Of a DNA stretch of 64,000 nucleotides, positions 28,547-37,173 are shown piece after piece. Source of the stretch: Aromatoleum evansii (GTDB lineage: Bacteria; Pseudomonadota; Gammaproteobacteria; Burkholderiales; Rhodocyclaceae); NCBI RefSeq assembly GCF_012910805.1, contig NZ_WTVK01000011.1:1-64000 (forward strand). Direction: 5' to 3'. Below the pieces are notes generated by a model that had not been told where the DNA came from, did no database searches, and was given only the letters and a program-made list of their open reading frames with translations. Within the stretch, counting starts at the first letter, position 1. Each line of letters starts with the position of its first letter. The translations under genes were made by a program, and so were the position numbers.

Positions 28547-29146
28547 ATGATGAACCTCTATTCCGGCACCACCGATCCGTTCAGCCATCGCTGCCGGATC
28601 GTGCTGTTCGAGAAGGGGATGGACTTCGAAGTCATCGACGTCGATCTCTACAACAAACCGGAAGATATTGCTGTCATCAATCCGTACAACCGCGTGCCGG
28701 TTCTGGTCGATCGCGACCTCATCCTGTACGAGTCGAACATCATCAACGAGTACATCGACGAGCGCTTCCCGCATCCGCAGCTGATGCCGCCCGACCCGAT
28801 CATGCGTGCCCGTGCGCGGCAGCTGCTGCACACCTTCGAGCACGAGCTGTTCTCGCACATCGAGGCGCTCGAGAAGAACCAGAAAGGCACGGTCGAGAAG
28901 AGCCGGGCGCACGTTCGGGACCAGCTCGTCCAGCTCGCACCCATCTTCACGAAGCAGAAGTTCATGCTCGGCGACGAATTCTCGATGCTCGACGTCGCGA
29001 TCGCGCCGCTGCTGTGGCGCCTCGAGCACTACGGCATCGAGCTGCCGAAGGCCGCCGCCAACCTTCAGAAGTACGCCGAGCGCATCTTCAGCCGCCAGGG
29101 CTTCATCGACGCCCTGACGCCGTCCGAAAAGGTAATGCGTCGTTGA
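28547..29146 (+). CDS. sspA: Stringent starvation protein A homologue (GST fold)
   Basis: Protein of 199 residues with an N-terminal thioredoxin-like GST domain (YSGTTDPFSHRCRIVLFEKG) and an all-helical C-terminal domain. In E. coli SspA binds RNA polymerase and lacks GST activity. Placement between petABC and sspB is the usual proteobacterial order. GGGAGC precedes the ATG. Confidence 0.93.
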   Translation: MMNLYSGTTDPFSHRCRIVLFEKGMDFEVIDVDLYNKPEDIAVINPYNRVPVLVDRDLILYESNIINEYIDERFPHPQLMPPDPIMRARARQLLHTFEHELFSHIEALEKNQKGTVEKSRAHVRDQLVQLAPIFTKQKFMLGDEFSMLDVAIAPLLWRLEHYGIELPKAAANLQKYAERIFSRQGFIDALTPSEKVMRR

Positions 29147-29189
29147 CGCGCAGGTGGCCCCGCCAGCCGGGGCCCCACGGATCCCATCC

Positions 29190-29636
29190 ATGAGCAAGGT
29201 ATCGACCAAACCCTACCTGGTGCGCGCCATCTACGACTGGTGCCTGGACCAGGGCTTCACGCCCTACATCGCGGTTGCCGTCGACGAGCGCACGGTCGTT
29301 CCGCCCGGCTATGCACGTGACGGCCAGATCGTGCTCAACCTCGCGCCGGACGCGACCAACCATCTGGTGATGGGCAACGACCTGATCACCTTCCAGGCCC
29401 GTTTCGGCGGCGTCGCGCATGCCTTGTCCCTGCCCGTGGCCAATGTCCTGGCCATCTACGCCCGCGAGAACGGGCATGGCATGGCGTTCGAGCAGGAGAT
29501 CGCCGGTGGCGAGGCTCAGTCGGACGAGGAGGTGAGGGAGGAGGCCGATTCCGGTGCGGGTGACGGCGATGGGCCGGATACGCCGTCGGCGGCGGGCCGC
29601 AGCGCCGGTCGCAATCACCTCAAGGTCATCAAGTAG
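29190..29636 (+). CDS. sspB: ClpXP protease specificity-enhancing factor
   Basis: Protein of 148 residues that delivers ssrA-tagged proteins to ClpXP. The folded domain (KPYLVRAIYDWCLDQGFTPYI to AIYARENGHGMAFE) is followed by an acidic flexible linker and a short C-terminal tail (RNHLKVIK) that matches the ClpX-binding XB motif. The chosen ATG starts MSKVSTKPYL; upstream codons in the same frame lack a ribosome-binding site. Confidence 0.92.
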   Translation: MSKVSTKPYLVRAIYDWCLDQGFTPYIAVAVDERTVVPPGYARDGQIVLNLAPDATNHLVMGNDLITFQARFGGVAHALSLPVANVLAIYARENGHGMAFEQEIAGGEAQSDEEVREEADSGAGDGDGPDTPSAAGRSAGRNHLKVIK

Positions 29637-29643
29637 CAGGCAG

Positions 29644-29672
29644 CGGGACGGCCGTCCGGCCGACCCGTCCCG
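29644..29672. terminator. Bidirectional hairpin between sspB and dadA
   Basis: An 8-bp stem (29644-29651/29665-29672) lies between two convergent stop codons. No clear T-tract. Confidence 0.4.
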
Positions 29673-29690
29673 ATGCGCGGCGACGGGCGC

Positions 29691-30956
29691 TCAGCGGCGC
29701 CCGTCGAGGAAGGGAAAATGCTCGACCGGCGGGCGCTGGCCGCGGATGAGATCGGTGATCGCGCTCGCCGATCCGCAGGCAAGCGTCCAGCCCAGCGTGC
29801 CGTGGCCGGTGTTGTACCACAGACGGGAGATGCGGCTGCGTCCGATCAGCGGGATGTTGCCCGGGGTCGCCGGACGCAGGCCGGTCCAGCGCTCCGCCCG
29901 GTCGAGGTCCACTGCGCCGGGAAAGCGCGCCTCGATCCAGTCCAGGATCGCCTGGCAGCGTGCTGCGTTGATGGTGGTGTCGAAGCCGTTGAGCTCCGCG
30001 GTGCCCGCCACGCGCAGGCGTTCGCCGAGGCGCGAGCAGACGATGCGGCGCGATTCGTCGGTGAGGCTGACGCTGGGTGCGCGCGCGGCATCGACGATGG
30101 GGGCGGTGATCGAATAGCCCTTCACCGGGTAGATCGGCAGCGTCTCGCCCAGCGGGGCGACGAGCGCGCGGCCGTAGCTTCCCAGGCAGACCACGTAGGC
30201 GTCGGCGGTCAGCGCGCCCGCGCGGCCCTGCGCATCCCGCACTTCGACCGCCTCGATGGCACCGATCGAGCGTGACAGGCCGGTGATCGTCGTGTCGTAG
30301 TGGAAACGCACGCCCGCTTCGGCGGCGAGCTGCGCCAGCCCCTGGGTGAAGCGACAGGCGTCGCCGGATTCGTCGTCGGGGGCGTACAGGCCACCGGCGA
30401 GCTGGGTACGCACGGCGCCGAGGGCCGGTTCGAGCGCCACGCACTCATCGGACTCGCAGGCGCGTGCGGCAATGCCGTAGGCGGCCAGCTCGGTGACCCG
30501 TCCGCGCGCGTGCGCGAACTCCGCCGGCGTGAAGAACAGGTGCAGGATGCCGCGCTCGAGGTGGTCGTAGGCAAGGCCCGTCTCGGCCCGCAGCTGCCGC
30601 AGTTTCTGCCCGCTATGCACGGCCAGGCTGGCGATCGCGGCCGTGTTGCGGCGGGTGCGCCCGGGCAGGCATTCGCGCAGGAAGGACATGGCCCAGCGCC
30701 ATTGCGCGCTGTCGGCATGGGGGCGGAACAGCAGCGGAGCGTCCTCGCGCCCGAGCCAGCGCAGTGCGGTGAGCGGTGCGCCGGGGTTGGCCCAGGGTTC
30801 CGGGTGGCTGATGGAGACCTGGCCGCCGTTGGCGCGGCTGGTTTCGAGTGCCGCTGCGGGCTCGCGATCGACGACGCTGACTTCGAATCCGGCCCTGGCG
30901 AGAAACCAGGCCGTCGTGACGCCGGTGACGCCGGCGCCGAGAACCAGAACGTGCAT
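29691..30956 (-). CDS. dadA: D-amino acid dehydrogenase (FAD) small-subunit type
   Basis: Protein of 421 residues of the DAO superfamily. The FAD-binding [17 protein letters not shown] starts at residue 7. Internal segments typical of DadA are [28 protein letters not shown] and the C-terminal [16 protein letters not shown] and [16 protein letters not shown]. It deaminates D-alanine and other D-amino acids and passes electrons to the respiratory chain. ATG 30956 gives the normal N-terminus; the frame extends to 31082 without support. It is divergent from fbp. Confidence 0.9.
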   Translation of the reverse strand: MHVLVLGAGVTGVTTAWFLARAGFEVSVVDREPAAALETSRANGGQVSISHPEPWANPGAPLTALRWLGREDAPLLFRPHADSAQWRWAMSFLRECLPGRTRRNTAAIASLAVHSGQKLRQLRAETGLAYDHLERGILHLFFTPAEFAHARGRVTELAAYGIAARACESDECVALEPALGAVRTQLAGGLYAPDDESGDACRFTQGLAQLAAEAGVRFHYDTTITGLSRSIGAIEAVEVRDAQGRAGALTADAYVVCLGSYGRALVAPLGETLPIYPVKGYSITAPIVDAARAPSVSLTDESRRIVCSRLGERLRVAGTAELNGFDTTINAARCQAILDWIEARFPGAVDLDRAERWTGLRPATPGNIPLIGRSRISRLWYNTGHGTLGWTLACGSASAITDLIRGQRPPVEHFPFLDGRR

Positions 30957-31161
30957 AGTGAGTGATCGGGTCTTGCGGTCGCCGGAAGGGGCGTCGCCGC
31001 CACTGCGCGGGGAAGCCCGCGGAGTGACGATCATAACCTCTTCGAGCGTTGCGGGTGCGCGGATCTTGATGCGTTCTGCCACGGTACGCGGGATAATCCG
31101 CTTTTTTCAGTTTGCGCCACTATCTGCATCCGGCCCGGCCGGATCCACAAGGAGTCATTTC

Positions 31162-32163
31162 ATGCGACGCGTCACGCTAACCCAGTTTCTGATCGAGCAG
31201 CAGCGCGCGGGCCGGACCACGCCCGAGCTGCGCCTGCTGATCGAGGTCGTCGCCCGTGCCGTGAAGGCGATCAGCGTCAATGTGTCGAAGGGTGCGCTTG
31301 CCGGCGTGCTCGGCGAGGCGGGCACGGACAACGTGCAGGGCGAGGCCCAGAAGAAGCTGGACGTGATCGCAAACGAGATCCTGCTGCAGGCGAACGAGTG
31401 GGGCGGTCATCTGGCGGCGATGGCCTCGGAGGAGGTGGAGGAGGTGCACCAGATTCCCTTCGATTATCCGAAGGGCGGTTTCCTGCTGCTGTTCGATCCG
31501 CTCGACGGTTCGTCGAACATCGACGTGAACATCTCGGTCGGCACGATCTTCTCGGTGCTGCGCAACCCTGAGGGCGTGGGCGAGCCGACCGAGCAGAACT
31601 TCCTGCAACCGGGCCGTGAGCAGGTTGCCGCGGGCTATGCGCTGTACGGGCCGTCGACGCAGCTGATCCTGACCGTGGGTAACGGCGTGCATGGTTTCAC
31701 GCTGGACCGCGAGATGGGCAGTTTCATCTACACCCACCCGTTCATGACGGTGCCGGAGGAGACGCAGGAGTTCGCGATCAACGCCTCGAACGCGCGTTAC
31801 TGGGAGCCGCCGGTGCAGCGCTACATCGCGGAGCTGCAGGCGGGCAAGACCGGCCCGCGCGGCAAGGACTTCAACATGCGCTGGGTGGCGTCCATGGTCG
31901 CGGACGTGCACCGCATCCTGACGCGTGGCGGCATTTTCATGTATCCGCTGGACGAGAAGTGCCGCGACAAGGGTGGCAAGCTGCGCCTGATGTACGAGGC
32001 GAATCCGATGGCGATGATCATCGAGCAGGCGGGCGGCGCGGCGACGACGGGCCGCGAGCGCATCATGGACGTGCAGCCGACCAAGCTGCACCAGCGTGTG
32101 CCGGTGGTGCTGGGCTCGGCGGCTGAAGTCGAGCGCGTGACGCAGTATCACTTGGAAGCTTGA
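31162..32163 (+). CDS. fbp: Fructose-1,6-bisphosphatase class I
   Basis: Protein of 333 residues that dephosphorylates fructose 1,6-bisphosphate in gluconeogenesis. The metal-binding signature [13 protein letters not shown] and the upstream acidic MASEEVEEV segment are present, as is [14 protein letters not shown] with the catalytic-site region near the C-terminus. AAGGAG precedes the ATG by a normal distance. A possible -10 (GATAAT, 31092-31097) lies in the divergent dadA-fbp gap without a good -35. Confidence 0.95.
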   Translation: MRRVTLTQFLIEQQRAGRTTPELRLLIEVVARAVKAISVNVSKGALAGVLGEAGTDNVQGEAQKKLDVIANEILLQANEWGGHLAAMASEEVEEVHQIPFDYPKGGFLLLFDPLDGSSNIDVNISVGTIFSVLRNPEGVGEPTEQNFLQPGREQVAAGYALYGPSTQLILTVGNGVHGFTLDREMGSFIYTHPFMTVPEETQEFAINASNARYWEPPVQRYIAELQAGKTGPRGKDFNMRWVASMVADVHRILTRGGIFMYPLDEKCRDKGGKLRLMYEANPMAMIIEQAGGAATTGRERIMDVQPTKLHQRVPVVLGSAAEVERVTQYHLEA

Positions 32164-32172
32164 GGCTGAGAA

Positions 32173-32191
32173 GGCGCCCCCTCGGGGCGCC
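32173..32191 (+). terminator. Hairpin after fbp
   Basis: An 8-bp stem (32173-32180/32184-32191) with a 3-base loop lies nine bases after the fbp stop. No T-run. Confidence 0.5.
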
Positions 32192-32390
32192 CGCCCGAGC
32201 GCGGTCCGGGTTCTGGCCCGGGCAGGCGCTCGTGGCCTTCGGCTTCCCGGAGCTGCGTGCATTGCGGGAGAGGCGACGCAAACTCGCCGGCTGCGCCGGC
32301 TCAGACATGCGTCGCCTTTTTTCTCCCGCAATGCACGCAGCTCCGGCACTCGCGGACAGCCCGGGCCAGAACCCGGACCGCACTCGGGCG
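32192..32390. repeat. Long structured inverted-repeat element, copy A
   Basis: A 199-base quasi-palindrome. The outer stem 32192-32222/32360-32390 matches at 30 of 31 positions. The inner stem 32247-32270/32323-32346 is a perfect 24 bp. A third stem, 32271-32280/32308-32317, is a perfect 10 bp (AGGCGACGCA), and the apical stem is 6 bp (32286-32291/32295-32300). Unpaired segments sit between stems: 24 bases on the left (CAGGCGCTCG...CGGCTTC), 13 on the right (CACTCGCGGACAG), and a TTTTT bulge at 32318-32322. Copy B, 133 bases away and inverted, has the same architecture and the same unpaired segments but different stem sequences. Short reading frames cross it but show no coding signal. The function is unknown. 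Confidence 0.85.
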
Positions 32391-32457
32391 GAAAGTCGTC
32401 CATCTCCCAGCCTACCAAGGCAGCTCGAACATCTCAGGGCTTCGATAAGCTCGACTC

Positions 32458-32483
32458 GATCGGTTTTTTGCGTTTAACCGATC
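32458..32483. other. Hairpin between the two structured repeats
   Basis: An 8-bp inverted repeat (GATCGGTT 32458-32465 with AACCGATC 32476-32483) contains a T6 run. It lies in the AT-richer spacer 32391-32522 between copies A and B; nothing else is recognised there. Confidence 0.5.
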
Positions 32484-32522
32484 ACTTAACCCTTACGCAA
32501 CGACATATCGCTCACATTTCAG

Positions 32523-32705
32523 GCGGTCCGGTGTCCTCTGCCGGGCTGTCCGTAAGCGCCGGTCCGATGCGGTCTGCGGGGGAAACGAGGCGACGCATGT
32601 TTGAGGGCGCAACGCGCCCGAGTTTGCGTCGCCGCCCCCGCAGACCGCATCGGACCGGGAAGCCGAAGGCCGCGAGCGCCTGCCCGGCAGAGGACACCGG
32701 ACCGC
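32523..32705. repeat. Long structured inverted-repeat element, copy B (inverted)
   Basis: A 183-base quasi-palindrome. The outer stem 32523-32546/32682-32705 is a perfect 24 bp, the inner stem 32559-32582/32635-32658 is a perfect 24 bp, the third stem 32589-32597/32625-32633 is a perfect 9 bp, and the apical stem is 6 bp (32605-32610/32614-32619). A 5-base AAACG bulge sits at 32583-32587. Read on the minus strand, its unpaired segments (AGGCGCTCGCGGCCTTCGGC, ending CTTC; CGCTTACGGACA; AACTC) nearly equal those of copy A. The middle of the outer stem, the inner stem and the apical stem differ from copy A while remaining self-complementary. Confidence 0.85.
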
Positions 32706-32759
32706 GGGCTCGTTCAAGTAGGCACCGACCGGACGCTTGTTGATCGGGAACGACGCCCC

Positions 32760-33239
32760 TCACCCCGGCCGTCGCCCCTCGCCGGTCCGGATCTCTATCG
32801 TCTTCTCGTCCTTCACGACTTCCATGACGACGTAGGTGTGCGTCTGCTTGACGCACGGCAGCTCGGAGATCTTCTCGCCCAGCACGCTGCGGTAGGTCTG
32901 GATGTCGCGCGTGCGCACCGTCAGCAGGTAGTCGAAATCGCCCGCGATCATCTGGCAGGTCTGTATCTCGGGGATGCGCTGCACCGCCTCGTTGAAGAGC
33001 TTCAGTTCGTGTGCGGTCGTCCCGCTCAACAGCACCTGCACGATCACGACGTGCGAGCGGTCCATCGCGACCGGATCCAGGTCGGCGTGGTAGCCACGGA
33101 TCACGCCGCTTTCCTCCAGCTTGCGCACCCGCTCGGCGCACGGCGTCTTGCTCAGGCCGACGCGGCGCGCGAGCTCGACGAATGACAGGCGGGCATCCTT
33201 CTGGAGTTCGGCGAGAATCTTGAGATCTATGCGGTCCAT
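32760..33239 (-). CDS. Lrp/AsnC-family regulator, probably of putA
   Basis: Protein of 159 residues: an N-terminal winged HTH (MDRIDLKILAELQKDARLSF, VELARRVGLSKTPCAERVRKLE) and a C-terminal RAM/AsnC effector domain (MIAGDFDYLLTVRTRDIQTY). It is divergently transcribed from putA with a ~185-base shared control region. This PutA lacks the DNA-binding domain that autoregulates it in enterobacteria, so a proline-responsive activator (PutR-like) is the likely role. That role is inferred from position. Confidence 0.85.
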   Translation of the reverse strand: MDRIDLKILAELQKDARLSFVELARRVGLSKTPCAERVRKLEESGVIRGYHADLDPVAMDRSHVVIVQVLLSGTTAHELKLFNEAVQRIPEIQTCQMIAGDFDYLLTVRTRDIQTYRSVLGEKISELPCVKQTHTYVVMEVVKDEKTIEIRTGEGRRPG

Positions 33240-33280
33240 TCCCTTCGCTGCCAGTCTCTTCGTCTAAAAATGATGATTTC

Positions 33281-33295
33281 GTCAGGAATTATGAC
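33281..33295. promoter_or_regulatory. Candidate Lrp-type operator between regulator and putA
   Basis: GTCAGGAATTATGAC is a 15-bp imperfect dyad (GTCA...TGAC) with an AT-rich centre, close to the Lrp consensus form. It lies ~45 bp before the regulator start and ~130 bp before putA. A separate 8-bp hairpin, 33355-33362/33367-33374, lies in the putA leader. Confidence 0.35.
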
Positions 33296-33425
33296 TTATT
33301 GGAAGCGAATTTCGGAGCCATAAACTACGATTCCGGGTGAAGAATCGGGTTTTCGACGGGCGGGTTCGCCCGTCCGGGCCGGCGGCTGGAGACCCCGCCG
33401 GGAATCCTTTGCGGAGTTTTCGCCC

Positions 33426-36400
33426 ATGAGCACCCACAACAATCCTGACCTCCTCGCCGCCATCCCCGCCCAGCCGCGTTCCGAACTGCGCCGACGCATC
33501 TTCGACGCCTATCGCAGCCCCGAGCCGCAATGCGTGCCGCCGCTCGTCGACGCCGCCCGCGTTGACGCGACGCTGCAGCGGCGCATCCACGATCTCGCGC
33601 GCCAGCTCGTCGTCGGCCTGCGCTCGAAGCGCGCCCGTTCCAGTGGCGTCGATGCGCTGATGAAGGAGTTCTCGCTGTCGAGCCAGGAGGGGGTGGCGCT
33701 GATGTGCCTCGCCGAAGCGCTGCTGCGGGTGCCCGACAAGGCCACGGCGGACCGCCTGATCCGCGACAAGCTGTCGCGTGGCGACTGGCGTGCCCACCTC
33801 GGGCAGAGCCCCTCGCTGTTCGTGAATGCGGCAACCTGGGGTCTGCTGATCACCGGGCGGCTGGTCGCGACGCGCAGCGAGGAAGGGCTCGCGAGCGCAC
33901 TCTCCAAGCTGTTGACGCGCGGCGGCGAGCCGCTGATCCGCAAGGGCATGGATCTCGCGATGCGGCTGCTGGGCGAGCAGTTCGTGACCGGGCGCACGAT
34001 CGAGGAGGCCCTCGAGCGCGGCGCCGAACGCGAGACGCGCGGCTACCGCTATTCCTTCGACATGCTCGGTGAGGCGGCGATGACCGCGGCCGATGCCGAA
34101 CGCTATTACAAGGACTACGAGCACGCGATCCACGCGATCGGAAACTCCTCGGCGAAGCGCGGCGTGGTCCAGGGCAACGGCATCTCGGTGAAGCTCTCGG
34201 CGCTGCATCCGCGCTACAACTGGGCGCAACGCGACCGTGTGCTCGGCGAGCTGCTGCCGAAACTCAAGCAACTGTGCGTACTGGCGCGCGGCTACGACAT
34301 CGGTCTCAACATCGACGCCGAAGAGGCCGACCGCCTCGACATTTCCCTCGATCTCCTCGAAGCACTGGTCGAGGACCCGGATCTCGGCGGCTGGGACGGC
34401 ATCGGCTTCGTCGTGCAGGCCTACCAGAAGCGCGCTCCCTTCGCGATCGACTGGATCGTCGATCTCGCCCGCCGCAACGCGCGGCGCCTGATGGTGCGCC
34501 TAGTGAAGGGCGCCTACTGGGACGCCGAGATCAAGCGTGCGCAGATCGACGGCCTGGAGGGCTATCCCGTCTATACGCGCAAGGTGTACTCGGACGTGTC
34601 CTATCTTGCGTGCGCGAAGCAGCTGCTGGCCGCGCGCGACGTGATCTACCCGCAGTTCGCCACCCACAACGCGCACTCGATGGCTTCGGTCATGCACATG
34701 GCCGAAGGCGACTACCGCGACGGCGACTACGAGTTCCAGTGCCTGCACGGCATGGGCGAGCCCCTGTACGACCAGATCGTCGGCGATCCGGCGCTGCGCC
34801 GCATGGTGCGCATCTATGCGCCGGTGGGCAGCCACGAGACCCTGCTCGCCTACCTGGTCCGTCGCCTGCTTGAGAATGGCGCCAACACCAGCTTCGTGAA
34901 CCTGATCGTGGACGAGAACGTGCCGGTCGAGGAGCTCGTGCGCGACCCGGTGGCGCTGGCCGAGCCGCTCGCCGGTTCGCCGCATCCGCGCATTCCGCTG
35001 CCCAAGGACCTGTACGGACAGGGGCGGCGCAATTCGCAGGGCTTCGACCTGTCGAGCGAACCGGTGCGTTCCTCCATCGCCGCCGCGCTGGCGCACAGCC
35101 GCAGGCAGCGTCACTCGGCCGGGCCGCTGGTGGCCGGTGTGGTGATCCAGGGTTCGCCGCAGCCGGTGCGCAATCCGGCCGACCTGGAGGATGTGGTCGG
35201 GGAGGTCATCGAGGCGGACCTGGCCGAGGTCGAGGCGGCGCTGCGCGCCGCCGAGGCGGCCGCCCACGACTGGGCGGCGCGCCTGCCGGTGCAGCGGGCC
35301 GAGTGTCTCGAACGCACCGCGGACCTGCTCGAACGCGACGGGCCGGCACTGATCGCGCTCGCGGTGCGCGAGGCGGGCAAGTCGTGGTCGAACGCCATCG
35401 CCGAGCTGCGCGAGGCGGTGGATTTCTGCCGCTACTACGCACAGCAGGCGCGTGAGCTCGACAATGCCCAGCACCTGCCGCTCGGGCCGGTGCTGTGCAT
35501 CAGCCCGTGGAACTTCCCGCTGGCGATCTTCGCCGGGCAGGTCGCCGCGGCGCTGGTGGCGGGCAACCCGGTGCTGGCGAAGCCGGCGGAGCAGACGCCG
35601 CTGATCGCCGCCTGGGCGGTGCGCCTGTTCCGCGAGGCGGGGGTGCCGGACGCGGTCGTGCAGCTGCTGCCCGGCCGCGGCGAGGTCGTCGGCGCTGCGC
35701 TGGTGCGCGATGCGCGCGTGCGCGGCGTGATGTTCACCGGCTCGACCGAGGTCGCGATGATCATCAACCGCACGCTCGCCGAGCGCGGCGGCGATGTGCC
35801 GCTGATCGCCGAGACCGGCGGCCAGAACGCGATGATCGTCGATTCGACGGCGCTGCCCGAGCAGGTCGTCGGCGACGTGATCGCGTCGAGCTTCGATTCG
35901 GCCGGCCAGCGCTGCTCGGCGCTGCGCGTGCTGTGCCTGCAGGAGGACATCGCGGACCGCGTGATCGAGATGATCGAAGGGGCGGTGCGCGAGCTGACGG
36001 TGGGCAACACCGCCGACGTGCGTGCGGACATCGGTCCGGTGATCGACGCCGAGGCGCAGGCCGGGCTGCTCGCGCACATCGAGGCGATGCGCAAGGCCGG
36101 CGCGAGGGTGTTCCAGCTGCCCGTGCCCGCGGACTGCGCGAAGGGGACCTACGTGCCGCCGACGATGATCGAGATCCGCTCGCTGTCGCAGCTGCAGCGC
36201 GAGGTCTTCGGCCCCGTGCTGCACGTGCTGCGCTTCCCGGCGCAGGAGCTGATGCGCGTCGTGGACGAGGTGAACGCCACCGGCTACGGCCTGACGCTGG
36301 GCATCCATTCGCGCATCGACGAGACCATCAACGACGTCGTCGCGCGCGCCCATGTCGGCAACATCTACGTCAATCGCAACATGATCGGCGCGGTCGTCGG

Positions 36401-37085
36401 CGTGCAGCCCTTCGGCGGCGAGGGACGCTCGGGCACCGGACCGAAAGCGGGCGGCCCGCTGTACCTGCACCGCCTGCTGCGCCGCAGCCCGGGCGCGGAA
36501 TTCCCGACGGCGAGCGCGGTGCCGGAACGTTTCGAACGCTTTGCCGCGTGGGTCGACGAGGCCGGGCGCGCGCTCGTGGAGGGCGACGACACCATGGCGC
36601 TGCGCCTGCGCGCGGAAGCCTACCGCAGTCATCACCTCGCCAACTTGCGGCTCGCTCTCCCCGGGCCGACCGGCGAGGACAACAGCCTGAGCTTTCGGCC
36701 GCGCGGCACCGTTGCGGCGGTTGCGGCTTCCATGGCGGGCTACTTCCACCAGCTGATGGCGGCGCTCGCGACCGGCAACGGCCTCGTGCTGGGCGACGAC
36801 GCGCTCGCGCGCCGGTTCGTCGCCGCGCTGCCGGCGGAGATCGGACAATGCGTGCGCGTCGACGCGAAATGGTTCGACGGCGAATTCGGGGCGCTGCTGT
36901 GCGACGGCGACGAGGGCTCTGCGGACGAATGGCGCGTGCGTCTCGCGCGCCGCGACGGGCCGATCCTGCCGCTGGTGCGTCCGTTGCCCGAGTACGACCT
37001 CGGCCGGCTGGTGGCCGAGCGCACGCTCAGCATCAACACCGCGGCGGCCGGTGGCAATGCGAGCCTGATGGCAATGGGCAACTGA
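33426..37085 (+). CDS. putA: Bifunctional proline dehydrogenase / delta-1-pyrroline-5-carboxylate dehydrogenase
   Basis: Protein of 1219 residues oxidising proline to glutamate. The FAD-dependent PRODH half (~50-500) has VKGAYWDAEIKRAQ and ATHNAHSMA. The NAD-dependent aldehyde dehydrogenase half (~560-1010) has ISPWNFPLAIFAGQ, FTGSTEV, AETGGQNAMIVD and the catalytic Cys830 in GQRCSALR. Around 200 further residues at the C-terminus correspond to the extra ALDH-fold domain found in long PutAs. The N-terminus begins directly in the alpha domain with no ribbon-helix-helix, so this is the non-DNA-binding class. Substrate tunnelling between the two sites is known for the family. Confidence 0.95.
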   Translation: MSTHNNPDLLAAIPAQPRSELRRRIFDAYRSPEPQCVPPLVDAARVDATLQRRIHDLARQLVVGLRSKRARSSGVDALMKEFSLSSQEGVALMCLAEALLRVPDKATADRLIRDKLSRGDWRAHLGQSPSLFVNAATWGLLITGRLVATRSEEGLASALSKLLTRGGEPLIRKGMDLAMRLLGEQFVTGRTIEEALERGAERETRGYRYSFDMLGEAAMTAADAERYYKDYEHAIHAIGNSSAKRGVVQGNGISVKLSALHPRYNWAQRDRVLGELLPKLKQLCVLARGYDIGLNIDAEEADRLDISLDLLEALVEDPDLGGWDGIGFVVQAYQKRAPFAIDWIVDLARRNARRLMVRLVKGAYWDAEIKRAQIDGLEGYPVYTRKVYSDVSYLACAKQLLAARDVIYPQFATHNAHSMASVMHMAEGDYRDGDYEFQCLHGMGEPLYDQIVGDPALRRMVRIYAPVGSHETLLAYLVRRLLENGANTSFVNLIVDENVPVEELVRDPVALAEPLAGSPHPRIPLPKDLYGQGRRNSQGFDLSSEPVRSSIAAALAHSRRQRHSAGPLVAGVVIQGSPQPVRNPADLEDVVGEVIEADLAEVEAALRAAEAAAHDWAARLPVQRAECLERTADLLERDGPALIALAVREAGKSWSNAIAELREAVDFCRYYAQQARELDNAQHLPLGPVLCISPWNFPLAIFAGQVAAALVAGNPVLAKPAEQTPLIAAWAVRLFREAGVPDAVVQLLPGRGEVVGAALVRDARVRGVMFTGSTEVAMIINRTLAERGGDVPLIAETGGQNAMIVDSTALPEQVVGDVIASSFDSAGQRCSALRVLCLQEDIADRVIEMIEGAVRELTVGNTADVRADIGPVIDAEAQAGLLAHIEAMRKAGARVFQLPVPADCAKGTYVPPTMIEIRSLSQLQREVFGPVLHVLRFPAQELMRVVDEVNATGYGLTLGIHSRIDETINDVVARAHVGNIYVNRNMIGAVVGVQPFGGEGRSGTGPKAGGPLYLHRLLRRSPGAEFPTASAVPERFERFAAWVDEAGRALVEGDDTMALRLRAEAYRSHHLANLRLALPGPTGEDNSLSFRPRGTVAAVAASMAGYFHQLMAALATGNGLVLGDDALARRFVAALPAEIGQCVRVDAKWFDGEFGALLCDGDEGSADEWRVRLARRDGPILPLVRPLPEYDLGRLVAERTLSINTAAAGGNASLMAMGN

Positions 37086-37173
37086 GGGGGAACTGAGGGC
37101 AACGCAAGGTAACGGCCCGCAACGGCGCTCGCCGGCACGCCCGGGGCGTGGCCATGGCCGGTACAATCCGGCC

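Noticed and set aside
32160-33141. Short frames through the structured repeats, whose peptides look alike between copies A and B (both include AFGFP and MRRL)
   Set aside because: The similarity follows from the conserved unpaired segments. Differences fall in paired stems and are compensated at the base level rather than being synonymous. No ribosome-binding site supports translation.
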